Shown here piece after piece: positions 24,265 to 33,737 of a stretch of 64,000 nucleotides of DNA; position 1 is the stretch's first letter; every line of letters starts with the position of its first letter. Origin of the DNA: CAVYHJ01 sp963768165 [NCBI: uncultured bacterium]. Lineage in GTDB: Bacteria; UBP4; UBA4092. Location of the stretch: positions 124,001-188,000 of the forward strand of contig CAVYHJ010000002.1 of the NCBI GenBank assembly GCA_963768165.1, in the 5' to 3' direction. A program made the position numbers and the translations under genes. Under the pieces are notes generated by a model that saw only the letters and a program-made list of their open reading frames with translations, made no database searches and was not told the DNA's origin.

Positions 24265-27078
24265 ATGAGAGACTTTCTCTACATGGTAGAGAAAGCACAA
24301 CAAGATAAAAGTAGTCCTCTTAAAATATCATTTTCCCTTCCGCTAATAATTATTCCCAATATTCAGTATATTAGCATCCCCATTTCTTTCTCTTTTTATC
24401 TCTTATCATCAATCTCTTCAATTATGGGCTGGTGCAGAAAATTAATGATGATAATTTTTAGTTTGTTACTGGTAACTCAAGCCAAGACAACTACTAGTGA
24501 ACCAATCCCCCAACGCGCACCGTTAAATCCCGAATTTATAAAATACCAAGAAGATGTTGCCAAAGGGATTCTCCATCCACAATATACGGCGGATGGGCAT
24601 TATCTAGGTTATATTCCGTCTCCCGTAGATTTATTTTATCTTAAAGGACAAAAGATATTTCAAAATCTCGTTGTGCCAATGCTCTCATTTCCTTCAACTT
24701 ACGATCTCCGTACTTATGGAAAAGTATCACCCGTGGAAGCTCAGGAATGTGGGGATTGTTGGATATATGCAACCTACGGTTCCTTGGAATCCAACGAGTT
24801 AACTGCCGATAAGGCAATTTTCTCCGAAGAACACCTTGATGCTTTCAATGGATTTGATAACGGATGTTGCAATGGTGGAAATTTTTCGATAACCCAGGCT
24901 TATTTGGCGCGATGGAGTGGACCCGTATATGAATCGGATGACCCATACATAAGTTGTAATTCCCCATCAGACCTGTCATCCTTACCGGCTCGAAAACATG
25001 TCCAGGAAGTTGATTGGATTCCTCAAAGAAGTAATTCATTAGACAATGATAATATAAAACTAGCGCTTATGAATTATGGAGCGGTGGCCTGTTGTTTTGG
25101 GTGGGATAATGCTTATTACAATTCAACGACCTATGCCTATTATTGCGATACGACTGCCGGTTTGGCCGGCCATTGTGTAACACTCGTGGGATGGGATGAT
25201 AACTATTCAAGCACTAATTTTGTAACTCCTCCCCCGGGCAATGGTGCATTCCTTATTAAAAACAGTTGGAGTACCGGTTGGGGCGATAATGGATTCTTCC
25301 ATATATCCTATTATGACGTAAATGTTGGAGGCTTTACCCTTTTTCGTATGGCGGAGAGTACTACTAATTTTAGTAATATTTATCAATATGATCCCTTGGG
25401 CCAAACAGCCGGGTATGGTTATGGTTCCTTTACTGGATGGTTTGCTAATATTTTTACAGCGGTTGGTACTGAAAAGATAACGGCTGTAAGCTTCTATGTG
25501 GCTGAACCCAATTCGACTTATACTGTTGCCGTTTATCTGGATCCTACTTCCGGCCCTATCAATAATTCCGGTCCTGTACTCACAAACTCCAGTACGATTT
25601 CCAATCCGGGTTATCAAACAATTAATTTAAGCTCATCTGTATCAGTGAATTCTAGTCAAAGATTTTCTATTGTTGTTATGCTCAATACTCCCGGTTATTA
25701 TTGGCCTATTCCTATAGAATCTCAAGACTCGGGTTATAGCAGCGGCGCTACAGCAACGACAGGACAAAGTTATATCAGTTCGAATGGATCAAGTTGGACA
25801 GATATGACACTAGCTATGCCGAATGCCAACGTATGTTTAAAAGCTTTTTCGTCTTTTACCGAGATATTTATCAACGGGTATCTCTTGGATAGTTCCGGCA
25901 ATCCCCTCAATGGAAGTTATGCCTATGTGGCGGATTGGTATTCCGGGTTACAGATTATCAATATCAGCAATCCTGCGTCACCGATTTTAACAGGGTCCTA
26001 TGATGCTACGCTATCCAGTGCCCATGGTGTCGCGGTCAGCGGGAACTATGCCTATGTGGCAGATTATTCTTCTGGGTTACAGATTATCAATATCAGCAAT
26101 CCTGCGTCCCCGACTCTGACAGGGTCCTATGCTACGCCGGACTTAGCTTGGAATGTCACAGTGAGTGGAAACTATGCCTATGTGGCGGAGGGAGCGGATG
26201 ATATTTTTTCTGGGTTACAGATTATCAATATCACCAATCCTGCGTCCCCGACTCTAGCAGGGTCCTATGCTACGCCAAGCTATGCCTATGGTGTCGCGGT
26301 GAGTGGGAACTATGCCTATGTAGCGGATTGGAATTCAGGGTTAGAGATTATTAATATCAGCAATCCTACGTCACCGACTCTAGCGGGGTCCTATGCTACA
26401 CCGGGTGCCGTAGGTGTCACGGTAAGTGGTAACTCTGCCTATATGGCAGATTATAATTCCGGGTTACAGATTATTAATATTAGCAATCCTTCTTCTCCGA
26501 CTCTAGCAGGGCACTATGCTACACCGAGCGATGCCGAAAGTGTTGCGGTGAGTTCAACCTACGCCTATGTGGCGGAGGATTCCGGGTTACAGATTATTAA
26601 TATCAGCAATCCTGCTTCCCCGACTCTGGCAGGGTTCTATACTACGTCGGGTATCTGGGGTTGGGGTGTCGCGGTGAGTGGGAACAATGCCTATGTCGCC
26701 GCTGGAAATTTAGAGATTATTAATATCAGCACTGCTTCTTTACCCACTCTGGTCGGTTCCTATGCTACGGGCTATGCCGAAAGTGTTGCGGTGAGTGTAG
26801 TCACCGCGAGAATCACCATGAGTTTGAGTGGAACTACCTCAGGATCAACCAATGCCGATTCCAATGGATATTACCAGTTTACCAATTTATCTCTTGGAGG
26901 GAATTATACCGTGACTCCCGGCGAAACTCATTATACGTTCAGTCCACCATACCAGACTTACAATTCATTAACTTCCTACCAGTCTAATCAGAACTTTACA
27001 GGAACTATTAGTTTGCCCGCAATCAAAGATTGGATGTTATATTCGACAGAATCTGACTATATGCGTCATAGGTTTTAG
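24265..27078 (+). CDS. Secreted C1 (papain-like) peptidase with lectin-like domain, LVIVD propeller and DW-Y tail
   Basis: 937 residues. The papain fold has Cys165 (ECGDCWIYAT), His303 (AGHCVTLVGW) and Asn333 (IKNSWSTGWG). A lectin-like beta domain often found after bacterial and archaeal C1 domains spans about 370-535. About seven LVIVD repeats (YVADWYSGLQIINISNPASP) form a propeller at about 545-850, then an SdrD-like repeat, then the tail IKDWMLYSTES. The ATG at 24265 has a good AAGGGG site, but a cleaner signal peptide begins at the ATG at 24424. A hairpin (CTTTCTCTAC/GTAGAGAAAG, 24273-24295) covers the first codons. Likely an exported protein-degrading enzyme. Confidence 0.85.
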   Translation: MRDFLYMVEKAQQDKSSPLKISFSLPLIIIPNIQYISIPISFSFYLLSSISSIMGWCRKLMMIIFSLLLVTQAKTTTSEPIPQRAPLNPEFIKYQEDVAKGILHPQYTADGHYLGYIPSPVDLFYLKGQKIFQNLVVPMLSFPSTYDLRTYGKVSPVEAQECGDCWIYATYGSLESNELTADKAIFSEEHLDAFNGFDNGCCNGGNFSITQAYLARWSGPVYESDDPYISCNSPSDLSSLPARKHVQEVDWIPQRSNSLDNDNIKLALMNYGAVACCFGWDNAYYNSTTYAYYCDTTAGLAGHCVTLVGWDDNYSSTNFVTPPPGNGAFLIKNSWSTGWGDNGFFHISYYDVNVGGFTLFRMAESTTNFSNIYQYDPLGQTAGYGYGSFTGWFANIFTAVGTEKITAVSFYVAEPNSTYTVAVYLDPTSGPINNSGPVLTNSSTISNPGYQTINLSSSVSVNSSQRFSIVVMLNTPGYYWPIPIESQDSGYSSGATATTGQSYISSNGSSWTDMTLAMPNANVCLKAFSSFTEIFINGYLLDSSGNPLNGSYAYVADWYSGLQIINISNPASPILTGSYDATLSSAHGVAVSGNYAYVADYSSGLQIINISNPASPTLTGSYATPDLAWNVTVSGNYAYVAEGADDIFSGLQIINITNPASPTLAGSYATPSYAYGVAVSGNYAYVADWNSGLEIINISNPTSPTLAGSYATPGAVGVTVSGNSAYMADYNSGLQIINISNPSSPTLAGHYATPSDAESVAVSSTYAYVAEDSGLQIINISNPASPTLAGFYTTSGIWGWGVAVSGNNAYVAAGNLEIINISTASLPTLVGSYATGYAESVAVSVVTARITMSLSGTTSGSTNADSNGYYQFTNLSLGGNYTVTPGETHYTFSPPYQTYNSLTSYQSNQNFTGTISLPAIKDWMLYSTESDYMRHRF
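27019..27078 (+). other. DW-Y C-terminal tail (C1 peptidase)
   Basis: Encodes AIKDWMLYSTESDYMRHRF. DNA AAAGATTGGATGTTATATTC closely matches the kelch (4597-4641) and S53 (41159-41245) tails. Confidence 0.6.
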
Positions 27079-27276
27079 TCCCTTGGAAATTTAATAACCT
27101 TTGGCCTTACCTGATACGATTGGATCATGAATGGGGAAAGTACCTACGGAGTAATAAAATGGTTTCCAAACGCACCCTTGTCTTATTATCAATTTATTTT
27201 CTGATATAGAATTCTTTAAGTTGAATTTTTTACTATTCTATGACATATTTCTATTCAACTGAAAGGTGTTTTATTA

Positions 27277-28083
27277 ATGAAGAAATGTCCATATTGCTTT
27301 AGCGAAATAGATGAAAGAGCTATTCTTTGCCCAAATTGCCGAAAGAAGGTAGGTGCTATGGGAAAAGACGGAATAGCAACAAAACCTAAGGGATGTTGGA
27401 TAGCATTACTTGTTATAGCAATTGTTTTAATTGTTTTCACCGCTTTTGTAGTATTAATTATCTTGTTTAACAGAGTAGTATCTTCTAGTAGTTCTACAAC
27501 TACTTCCATATCAAAACCTTCAAAAGAACTGACTCCAGAGCAAAAAGCAATTGCAAGTAAATTCCAAATTACTGGTCGTTACAATACTTTTGGTCGTAGT
27601 GGTGATGACGAATTAGCATTATTAATGCCGAAGAACAGTTCAAAAGAAGATTTGAAATCATTGATCCTTACCTTAAGACAAGTCCGGCAGGATAATAATT
27701 TCATTAAATTTGGAATCCCACCTACAACTCCAGAAGGTCATTTCGATGAAAGTGCACCTATGTTTCGTAATTTCCATAAATTATATGGTAATTATGCACT
27801 AATTGTAATCTATGTATTTACTGATCCTGAATGGGCAACTAGTGATAATTTGAGAAAATTTGATTCACCTACTGATTCAGAATTTGAAGATAAACTTTAC
27901 CACCGAAATTTTATCCCAGAATTTTCTCAACATGTGAAAGCATTTTATTGGTGGCAGGCATACCCGTATGAATGTGAAATAGGTACTTTGGGTTTCAAGA
28001 GCAATATATCAGAATTCAATGCCGATAAAGACCAGGGAGCCAATTACGAGGCACTTTTTAATTACAGAGAGAAAGGTAAATAA
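27277..28083 (+). CDS. Zinc-ribbon single-pass membrane protein, unknown function
   Basis: 268 residues. An N-terminal zinc ribbon (CPYC...CPNC, residues 3-24) is followed by a membrane helix (about 46-68), a Ser/Thr linker, and a soluble domain with no motif I recognise (LLMPKNSSKEDLKSLI; VIYVFTDPEWAT). AT-rich compared with the surrounding secreted enzymes, so probably an accessory gene. Two further AT-rich reading frames follow on the same strand. Confidence 0.6.
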   Translation: MKKCPYCFSEIDERAILCPNCRKKVGAMGKDGIATKPKGCWIALLVIAIVLIVFTAFVVLIILFNRVVSSSSSTTTSISKPSKELTPEQKAIASKFQITGRYNTFGRSGDDELALLMPKNSSKEDLKSLILTLRQVRQDNNFIKFGIPPTTPEGHFDESAPMFRNFHKLYGNYALIVIYVFTDPEWATSDNLRKFDSPTDSEFEDKLYHRNFIPEFSQHVKAFYWWQAYPYECEIGTLGFKSNISEFNADKDQGANYEALFNYREKGK

Positions 28084-28168
28084 CTTTTTTGAAGAATATA
28101 TTTCGATCTGAGAGCTCAAATATAGCTCAAGATGGATTATTTATGGTTATAAAACAAATGAAGTATCA

Positions 28169-28228
28169 ATGGAAAAGTGGGAGAAAAAGTGGTTTTGCCA
28201 TCGTTGCGGAGAGGTGTTTGATTTATGA
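28169..28228 (+). pseudogene. Short zinc-ribbon-like ORF or C-terminal fragment
   Basis: An ATG at 28169 encodes MEKWEKKWFCHRCGEVFDL. The frame is open upstream to 28112 but without a start codon. WFCHRCGEVF resembles the C-terminal zinc knuckle of larger hypothetical proteins, so this may be the remnant of one. Its stop overlaps the next ATG (ATGA at 28225-28228), which would allow translational coupling. Confidence 0.35.
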
Positions 28229-28968
28229 TTGATCAACATGAAATATTTACAAAGTTTCTAAAAGATCATCTTAATTCCTCCATTTTTTTAGACGAAATTT
28301 TGCCTAAGAAAGAAGAGAAGGCTGATTTCCTCTTATACAATAAACAAATAATTTCTGAACTTAAGGAATTACAAAAGGATCATACTAGCAAAATTATTAG
28401 TTTTTCAAAAAGATATTCAAGTGAAAATAATATTACTCCACGGCAAATACAATTAAATCCCATAGAGTATCGAAAATTTTTAAAGTTAGCCAATGAACGA
28501 TTAACGCGGAAATTAACGCATACATTATTTCATGATATTAATAAGGCGAACACGCAGATACAAAGTACAAGGGAGTATTTGAAAAATGATCCACGATACT
28601 CAAATATTTATAATATACCGGGAATGGTTATTATTATAAATAGTTCTGACAATGCTCTTTTGGCAAAAATAGCATTACAAGCATTAATCAGAAAACTTGG
28701 TTTTTCGTCATCTAGGAAGAAATTAATTTGTAGTAATATCAAGGTATGTTTTTATATATCATTATGCTTTGAACCCATTACTCTTGATGGGAACCAAATG
28801 CCGTCAGTTGTTATAATTAATAGAGTATTTAATAATGAACACCAATTAAGCAGATCCAATTTAGATTTTATTAAACACTTAAGGGCTTTGTGGATTATGA
28901 AATTTGTTAAGTCAAAGAGTTTTAGAACACCTCCAAGTACAAATATTGATGGGTGTGCTATACAATAA
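28225..28968 (+). CDS. Unrecognised AT-rich protein with a possible PD-(D/E)XK-like motif
   Basis: 247 residues, no family recognised. The stretch KADFLLYNKQIISELKEL has the spacing D-(x)n-E-x-K after a hydrophobic strand, as in PD-(D/E)XK nucleases; this is suggestive only. The rest is mixed helical/strand with no signal peptide or membrane segment. Low-GC codon use matches the preceding zinc-ribbon gene, suggesting the two came in together. Confidence 0.45.
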   Translation: MIDQHEIFTKFLKDHLNSSIFLDEILPKKEEKADFLLYNKQIISELKELQKDHTSKIISFSKRYSSENNITPRQIQLNPIEYRKFLKLANERLTRKLTHTLFHDINKANTQIQSTREYLKNDPRYSNIYNIPGMVIIINSSDNALLAKIALQALIRKLGFSSSRKKLICSNIKVCFYISLCFEPITLDGNQMPSVVIINRVFNNEHQLSRSNLDFIKHLRALWIMKFVKSKSFRTPPSTNIDGCAIQ

Positions 28969-28981
28969 AATAAAAAATATG

Positions 28982-29027
28982 TCCCGATATGAGAATCGGG
29001 AATAGATGTGGAAGAGGTTCCCGACGT
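28982..29027. repeat. REP-like hairpin, CGTCGGGAA family
   Basis: ATCGGGAA (28995-29002) with TTCCCGACG (29018-29026), preceded by a second complementary arm TCCCGAT (28982-28988). The two left-side arms could alternate in pairing. Confidence 0.5.
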
Positions 29028-29134
29028 CACAAAATAATTCTTCTACAAATGCAGAATTACTCCCCTTGGCTGAAATCCGCCAGCTTTCTGCGACCGTAGA
29101 AAGTTTATAATACTAATCAACTCAGTCTTAGAGA

Positions 29135-29315
29135 AAACCTTTGACATTTGAGATCACTGAAAAAGTGACTTTCTCTATCTTTTTAAAAAACTTTCTGCAA
29201 TTGCAGAAAGTTTATCTCCAATGAAATCAAGTGTTTAGAATAATTGTACGTTCGCACAATTATTATTTTCCACATAAATTGGACTTTTTCAGAGGTCTCA
29301 TTTGTCAAAGGTTTT
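29135..29315. mobile_element. MITE-like element with 33-bp terminal inverted repeats enclosing a two-hairpin core
   Basis: Left end 29135-29167 (AAAACCTTTGACATTTGAGA...) and right end 29283-29315 are inverted repeats matching at 29 of 33 positions. Between them lie hairpin AACTTTCTGC-AATT-GCAGAAAGTT (29190-29213), linker TTTATCTCCATGAAATCAA and hairpin AATAATTGT...ACAATTATT (29239-29264). No coding capacity. Confidence 0.65.
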
Positions 29316-29403
29316 TAGAATGATCTAGTCGAAGAAAATTATCCTCATCTCCACCGACGATTCTTTTCAAATCCCCTGCCATCCATGCTATACTTTTATA
29401 GTC

Positions 29404-30462
29404 ATGATGAGCTGTGCCCAACGACGAGTTATAATTCCTTCCTGTTTTCTCATCGTCCTATTTTTATCCGTCTCCGGTCATAGCGATTCTTTCACTCCTG
29501 TCTGGCAAAAAGGCATGTCTTATGTCCCCTGGAGTTGGAGTATCCTATCCACCACGGATTCAAATTCTTCCATCCAGATAATGTCTTCTGATTCAATCCA
29601 ATGGGTCGCCCTGTGCGATTTTTGGTTTCAAGCCAATGGGTCATCCACAACCATCGGTCCGGATGAGTCACGATATAGTGCCAGCACCGAATCGATTAAA
29701 TATGCCATCGATCAAATTCATGCCAATGGAATGAAAGTCATGTTAAAACCTATGGTAGATTTGGATAATGGAGTTTGGCGCGCGTATATCACACCTTCCA
29801 ATGATTGGTTTTCCAGTTACTCCGCCTATATCCAGTTTTGGTCAGACCTGGCCACTGAGAAAAATGTGGATATGCTTTGTATCGGATGTGAATTTAAAGA
29901 TACCCAATCTTGGGATTCCAGTTGGCGCATGATCGCCGCCACCGCTCGCGCTCATTATTCCGGACCCATTACTTATGCTGCCAATCATGACGATTTTAAC
30001 TATGTCACGTGGTGGGATGCGGTAGATTATATTGGGATTGATGCTTATTTTGCTTTAACCAATACGGATACACCCACCCTCGAACAACTCTCCTCCGCAT
30101 GGGATAACACAGCAAATTTCATTGAATCTTTCCGGAATTCCAACTTTCCTACAGAACAGGTAGTGTTTACAGAAATCGGGTATCAAAGCGAGGATGGAAC
30201 CAATGAAACCCCTTGGAATACGACCGGGGGTGCCGTTGATACCGCCGAACAACAACAGTGTTATGAAGCGTGTTTTGAAGTCATGACTCAGCGAAATTGG
30301 TTTGATGGTATGTATTGGTGGAACTGGGAAACCAGCCCTACTGCCGGTGGACCAAATGATAACGGGTTTACTCCCCAAAACAAACCTGCGGAAGCTACAG
30401 TAAAATTGTGGTATTCCAAAACCATCCCTTTGGTTCCTGTTGATGATTGGTATAAGTATTAG
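29404..30462 (+). CDS. Secreted GH113-like glycosidase, paralog 1, with short DW tail
   Basis: 352 residues with a signal peptide and a TIM-barrel of the GH113 (endo-beta-mannanase-like) type. The likely acid/base is Glu163 in CIGCEF and the nucleophile Glu257 in FTEIGY. Other barrel landmarks are VMLKPMVDL, SSWRMIAATARAHY and VDYIGIDAYF. It ends VPVDDWYKY, a shortened form of the DW-Y tail. First of three tandem paralogs; beta-mannan or a related polysaccharide is a guess from the family. Confidence 0.77.
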   Translation: MMSCAQRRVIIPSCFLIVLFLSVSGHSDSFTPVWQKGMSYVPWSWSILSTTDSNSSIQIMSSDSIQWVALCDFWFQANGSSTTIGPDESRYSASTESIKYAIDQIHANGMKVMLKPMVDLDNGVWRAYITPSNDWFSSYSAYIQFWSDLATEKNVDMLCIGCEFKDTQSWDSSWRMIAATARAHYSGPITYAANHDDFNYVTWWDAVDYIGIDAYFALTNTDTPTLEQLSSAWDNTANFIESFRNSNFPTEQVVFTEIGYQSEDGTNETPWNTTGGAVDTAEQQQCYEACFEVMTQRNWFDGMYWWNWETSPTAGGPNDNGFTPQNKPAEATVKLWYSKTIPLVPVDDWYKY

Positions 30463-30539
30463 AAAACCAAACACCGAGATATATCCTTTATCGTAATTTC
30501 CTATTCCCTTTTGTTCCTGTTATAATAATTTCCGCAGTT

Positions 30540-31580
30540 ATGAAATCAGCCGCGCGTAACATTACTCTCATCTCCATTCTTTTAGTAATCCTTTTTATAT
30601 CCAGTTCCAGCCAAGCCACATCTTTTCAACCTGTTTGGCAAAAAGGGGTATCCTACGTTGCCTACCGCTGGGCAATGCTCACAACAACAACTTCAGATTC
30701 TTCGATTCAAATGATGGCATCCGATTCAGTCAATTGGGTTGCCTTGTGTATCAGTTGGATACAGGATAATGAAACCACCACCATTAAATTTCCCGATGAT
30801 AATAATTTACAAGCACAAACTAAAGCAATCAAATGTGCCGTCGACCGATTCCATGCCAAACATATTAATGTCATGTTAAAACCCATGATTAACTTGCGAA
30901 ACCACAAATGGCGTGCTGCTATTGAACCATCGAATGCCTGGTTCTCCAGTTATTCTTCCTACATTCAGTTTTGGTCAAAACTGGCAACCCAGCAACATGC
31001 CGAAGCGCTGTGTATCGGTTGTGAATTCAGAAACACCCAGCCCTGGGATTCTAGTTGGCGGATGATTGCGGCGACTGCTCGTGCCCATTATAAAGGACCC
31101 CTAACCTATGCGCCGAATTGGGATGACTATACCACCGTCAAGTGGTGGGATGCCGTGGATTATATCGGCATTGATGCCTACTTTCCTTTGACGACAACCG
31201 TCCATCCAACGCTTTCCGAATTGTCTTCCGGATGGGCCCTTCAAGCGGATAATATTGAATCGTGGCGTAATGCCAATTACCCTACCCGGCCCGTCATCTT
31301 CACTGAAATTGGATATTGCAGCGCCGACAGCACCAACATAACCCCGTGGGAAGGGCGGCTGGGTGACACCAACCCCAATATACAACGCGATTGTTACGAT
31401 GCCTGTCTGGAAGTCATGACGCAAAGAAAATGGTTCTACGGAATCTATTGGTGGAGTTGGGAAATTAATCCAAACGCCGGGGGAATACAAGATCACGGGT
31501 TCTCCCCGCAAAATAAACCGGCGGAAACTGTATTGAAGACTTGGTATTCCAAATCTTTACCTTTGACGAACATAAAATAA
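30540..31580 (+). CDS. Secreted GH113-like glycosidase, paralog 2
   Basis: 346 residues, same architecture as paralog 1: signal peptide, CIGCEF acid/base Glu, FTEIGY nucleophile, and a WWSWEINP segment before the last barrel strand. It lacks the DW-Y tail and stops shortly after the catalytic domain (WYSKSLPLTNIK). A TATAAT box at 30521-30526 just upstream suggests its own promoter. Divergence among the paralogs suggests different substrates or linkage preferences. Confidence 0.77.
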   Translation: MKSAARNITLISILLVILFISSSSQATSFQPVWQKGVSYVAYRWAMLTTTTSDSSIQMMASDSVNWVALCISWIQDNETTTIKFPDDNNLQAQTKAIKCAVDRFHAKHINVMLKPMINLRNHKWRAAIEPSNAWFSSYSSYIQFWSKLATQQHAEALCIGCEFRNTQPWDSSWRMIAATARAHYKGPLTYAPNWDDYTTVKWWDAVDYIGIDAYFPLTTTVHPTLSELSSGWALQADNIESWRNANYPTRPVIFTEIGYCSADSTNITPWEGRLGDTNPNIQRDCYDACLEVMTQRKWFYGIYWWSWEINPNAGGIQDHGFSPQNKPAETVLKTWYSKSLPLTNIK

Positions 31581-31649
31581 TTTTTTATTCTATTTTAGGA
31601 ATCATCACCATTCATTCACATTACAAAACAACAAAGGGGACAATTTTTT

Positions 31650-32723
31650 ATGACGAATAAATACTTTAGATACGCCTGTGAACTTATCATACTGTTCTCA
31701 TTTTTTGTCGGAACATACCCGCATGGACAAGCCGCTTCTTCAAATCCTGTTTTCCAAAAAGGGGTCTCTTACATCGGTTGGAAATGGGACGAGTTAACCT
31801 CTGCTGAATCCAATGGCGCTATCCAGCAAATGGCGGATGACTCCGTGAAATGGGTCGCGTTATGTGACTTTTGGTTTCAAGATGGTGCTAATGCCGTCAC
31901 GATTTATTCGGATTCAACGAGACATAGTACCAGTACACCATCCCTTAAATATGCCATCCGCCAACTTCACGCACACGGTCTTAAAGTCATGTTGAAACCT
32001 ATGGTTGATTTAACCACCGGGTGGTGGCGCGCATCCATTCAGCCGTCTAATGAATGGTTTTCAAGTTATTCTTCTTATATCCAATTTTGGTCTGAGTTTT
32101 CAAAAGAAAATAACGTGGATATGTTATGCCTGGGTTGTGAATATAAACGTACTCAGTCTTGGGATTCCAGTTGGCGAATGATTGCAGCAACTGCCCGGTC
32201 TCATTTTAAAGGACCCCTCACTTATGCAGCCAACTGGGATGATTACACTACAGTCACTTGGTGGGATACTGTGGATTATATCGGCATTGATGCATATTTC
32301 CCGTTATCCACCACCGAAAATCTAACTTTATCCGACTTGTCAGCATCTTGGTCTGCGAAAGCTGACACGATTGAATCCTGGTTATACTCTTATTATTCCA
32401 CCAAACCGGTCATCTTTACGGAGATCGGTTACCAAAATCGGAAGAACTCCTATATACGTCCGGCTTCTTATAGGTCGAGAAATGCAGTGGTCGACAATAC
32501 CATTCAACAAAACTGTTACCAGGCCAGTTTTGATGTCTTGACGAAACGTCCCTGGTTTTCTGGTTTTTATTGGTGGCAGTGGGATACCAGTTCCACTTCC
32601 GGCGGACCTGATACCGTTTCTTTTACTCCTCAAAATAAACCGGCAGAAACAACTCTACGGGCATGGTATTCCAAGACTCTTCCCCTGACTCAGAATACCC
32701 TAAAAACCAAGAATTCCAAATAA
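31650..32723 (+). CDS. Secreted GH113-like glycosidase, paralog 3
   Basis: 357 residues with signal peptide and GH113-like barrel. The acid/base motif is CLGCEY and the nucleophile motif FTEIGY. An insertion after the nucleophile (QNRKNSYIRPASYRSRN) distinguishes it from the other two copies. The C-terminus (LPLTQNTLKTKNSK) is basic and lacks the DW-Y tail. AAAGGGGAC lies upstream of the ATG as a ribosome binding site. Confidence 0.77.
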   Translation: MTNKYFRYACELIILFSFFVGTYPHGQAASSNPVFQKGVSYIGWKWDELTSAESNGAIQQMADDSVKWVALCDFWFQDGANAVTIYSDSTRHSTSTPSLKYAIRQLHAHGLKVMLKPMVDLTTGWWRASIQPSNEWFSSYSSYIQFWSEFSKENNVDMLCLGCEYKRTQSWDSSWRMIAATARSHFKGPLTYAANWDDYTTVTWWDTVDYIGIDAYFPLSTTENLTLSDLSASWSAKADTIESWLYSYYSTKPVIFTEIGYQNRKNSYIRPASYRSRNAVVDNTIQQNCYQASFDVLTKRPWFSGFYWWQWDTSSTSGGPDTVSFTPQNKPAETTLRAWYSKTLPLTQNTLKTKNSK

Positions 32724-32768
32724 CGGTTTCGCTAGACGATTTTGCATAATCTACGCTAAACTCTCTAC

Positions 32769-33617
32769 ATGCTCAATTCAGCCACTATCATTATTCCGGC
32801 GTATAATGAGGAACAATCTATCGGGCCGGTCATTGATGAGATTCAACAGGTATTAAAAAATGAAAACCTTTCCATTCCCATCCTGGTTGTGGATGACGGG
32901 TCTACGGATAAAACCTCAGACATTGCCAAATCCAAACAGGTTCAAGTCTTTCGCCATGAAGAAAATCGTGGGTATGGCGCTGCATTAAAAACCGGAATCC
33001 ATCGCGCGACGACCGAATTCATTATCATTATGGATGCCGATAAAACCTATCCCGCGTCCGTGATTCCTCAAATGTTACAATACACCGAAATGTATGACAT
33101 GGTCGTAGGGAATCGGAATACCAAGCCGTCCATGCGGGTTTTTGCCAAATGGTTCTTGGTTAAGTTGGCGAATTTCCTTGCCGAGACCAAAATCCCGGAT
33201 TTGAATTCAGGATTTCGTCTAATCCGTAAATCTGCTTTGGAACGGTTTTGGTTTATCCTGCCCAATGGGTTTTCCTTCACGACCACCATTACCCTCGCTA
33301 TGCTTTGCAACGGGTATGCGGTAAAATATATTCCAATAGAGTATCGCGAGCGTTCGGGCGTATCTAAAATCAGACCGGTTCGAAATACGTGGCAGTTTTT
33401 GATTCTCATTATTCGGACAATTGTCTATTTTAACCCGTTGAGAGTCTTTCTACCGGTCGGGTTTATTATGATATTCGGCGGTATATTTATCGGCTTTTAT
33501 ACACATTTTGCTCAGGGCGGAGTTTATAAAGTAACCACAACTACCATGGTTATTGGCGGAGTTCAAATCCTGATGTTAGGCTTTTTAGCCGATCTCATCG
33601 CTAAAAAGTCGAAATGA
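32769..33617 (+). CDS. GT2 glycosyltransferase with two C-terminal membrane helices
   Basis: 282 residues. A DPM1/GtrB-like GT2 domain (PAYNEEQSIG, VVDDGSTDKT, MDADKTYP, DLNSGFRLIRK) is followed by two membrane helices at about 220-275. It would load a sugar onto polyprenyl phosphate or a membrane lipid. It stands alone between the glycosidases and the radical-SAM gene. Substrate unknown. Confidence 0.83.
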   Translation: MLNSATIIIPAYNEEQSIGPVIDEIQQVLKNENLSIPILVVDDGSTDKTSDIAKSKQVQVFRHEENRGYGAALKTGIHRATTEFIIIMDADKTYPASVIPQMLQYTEMYDMVVGNRNTKPSMRVFAKWFLVKLANFLAETKIPDLNSGFRLIRKSALERFWFILPNGFSFTTTITLAMLCNGYAVKYIPIEYRERSGVSKIRPVRNTWQFLILIIRTIVYFNPLRVFLPVGFIMIFGGIFIGFYTHFAQGGVYKVTTTTMVIGGVQILMLGFLADLIAKKSK

Positions 33618-33675
33618 TACGGTAAATACAAGTTTAAATAGCAATTTATATTCGAAAATGAAGCGAGGCTAAAGT

Positions 33676-33718
33676 GGAGGGGGACTGGAATTGAAAAAAG
33701 CAATTCCAGTCCCCCTCC
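33676..33718. repeat. Strong hairpin, perfect 18-bp stem
   Basis: GGAGGGGGACTGGAATTG (33676-33693), loop AAAAAAG, then the exact complement 33701-33718. It lies downstream of the GT2 stop and may end that transcript, but no T-run follows. The inner GGAATTG/CAATTCC arms match those at 1668-1694. Confidence 0.6.
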
Positions 33719-33737
33719 GTAACCAAATCGGTATAAA

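Larger units (their letters stand above)
28969..29403. other. Repeat-filled intergenic region before the GH113-like genes
   Basis: 435 bp without a gene. In order: the CGTCGGGAA hairpin (28982-29027); a small hairpin with TAATTCT/AGAATTA arms; CTTTCTGCGACCGTAGAAAG; and a 181-bp element with long terminal inverted repeats (29135-29315). A TATACT -10-like box lies just before the ATG at 29404. Confidence 0.5.

Noticed and set aside
25900-26800. Repeats of about 130 bp in the C1 peptidase gene
   Set aside because: In-frame LVIVD propeller repeats, not an independent DNA element.
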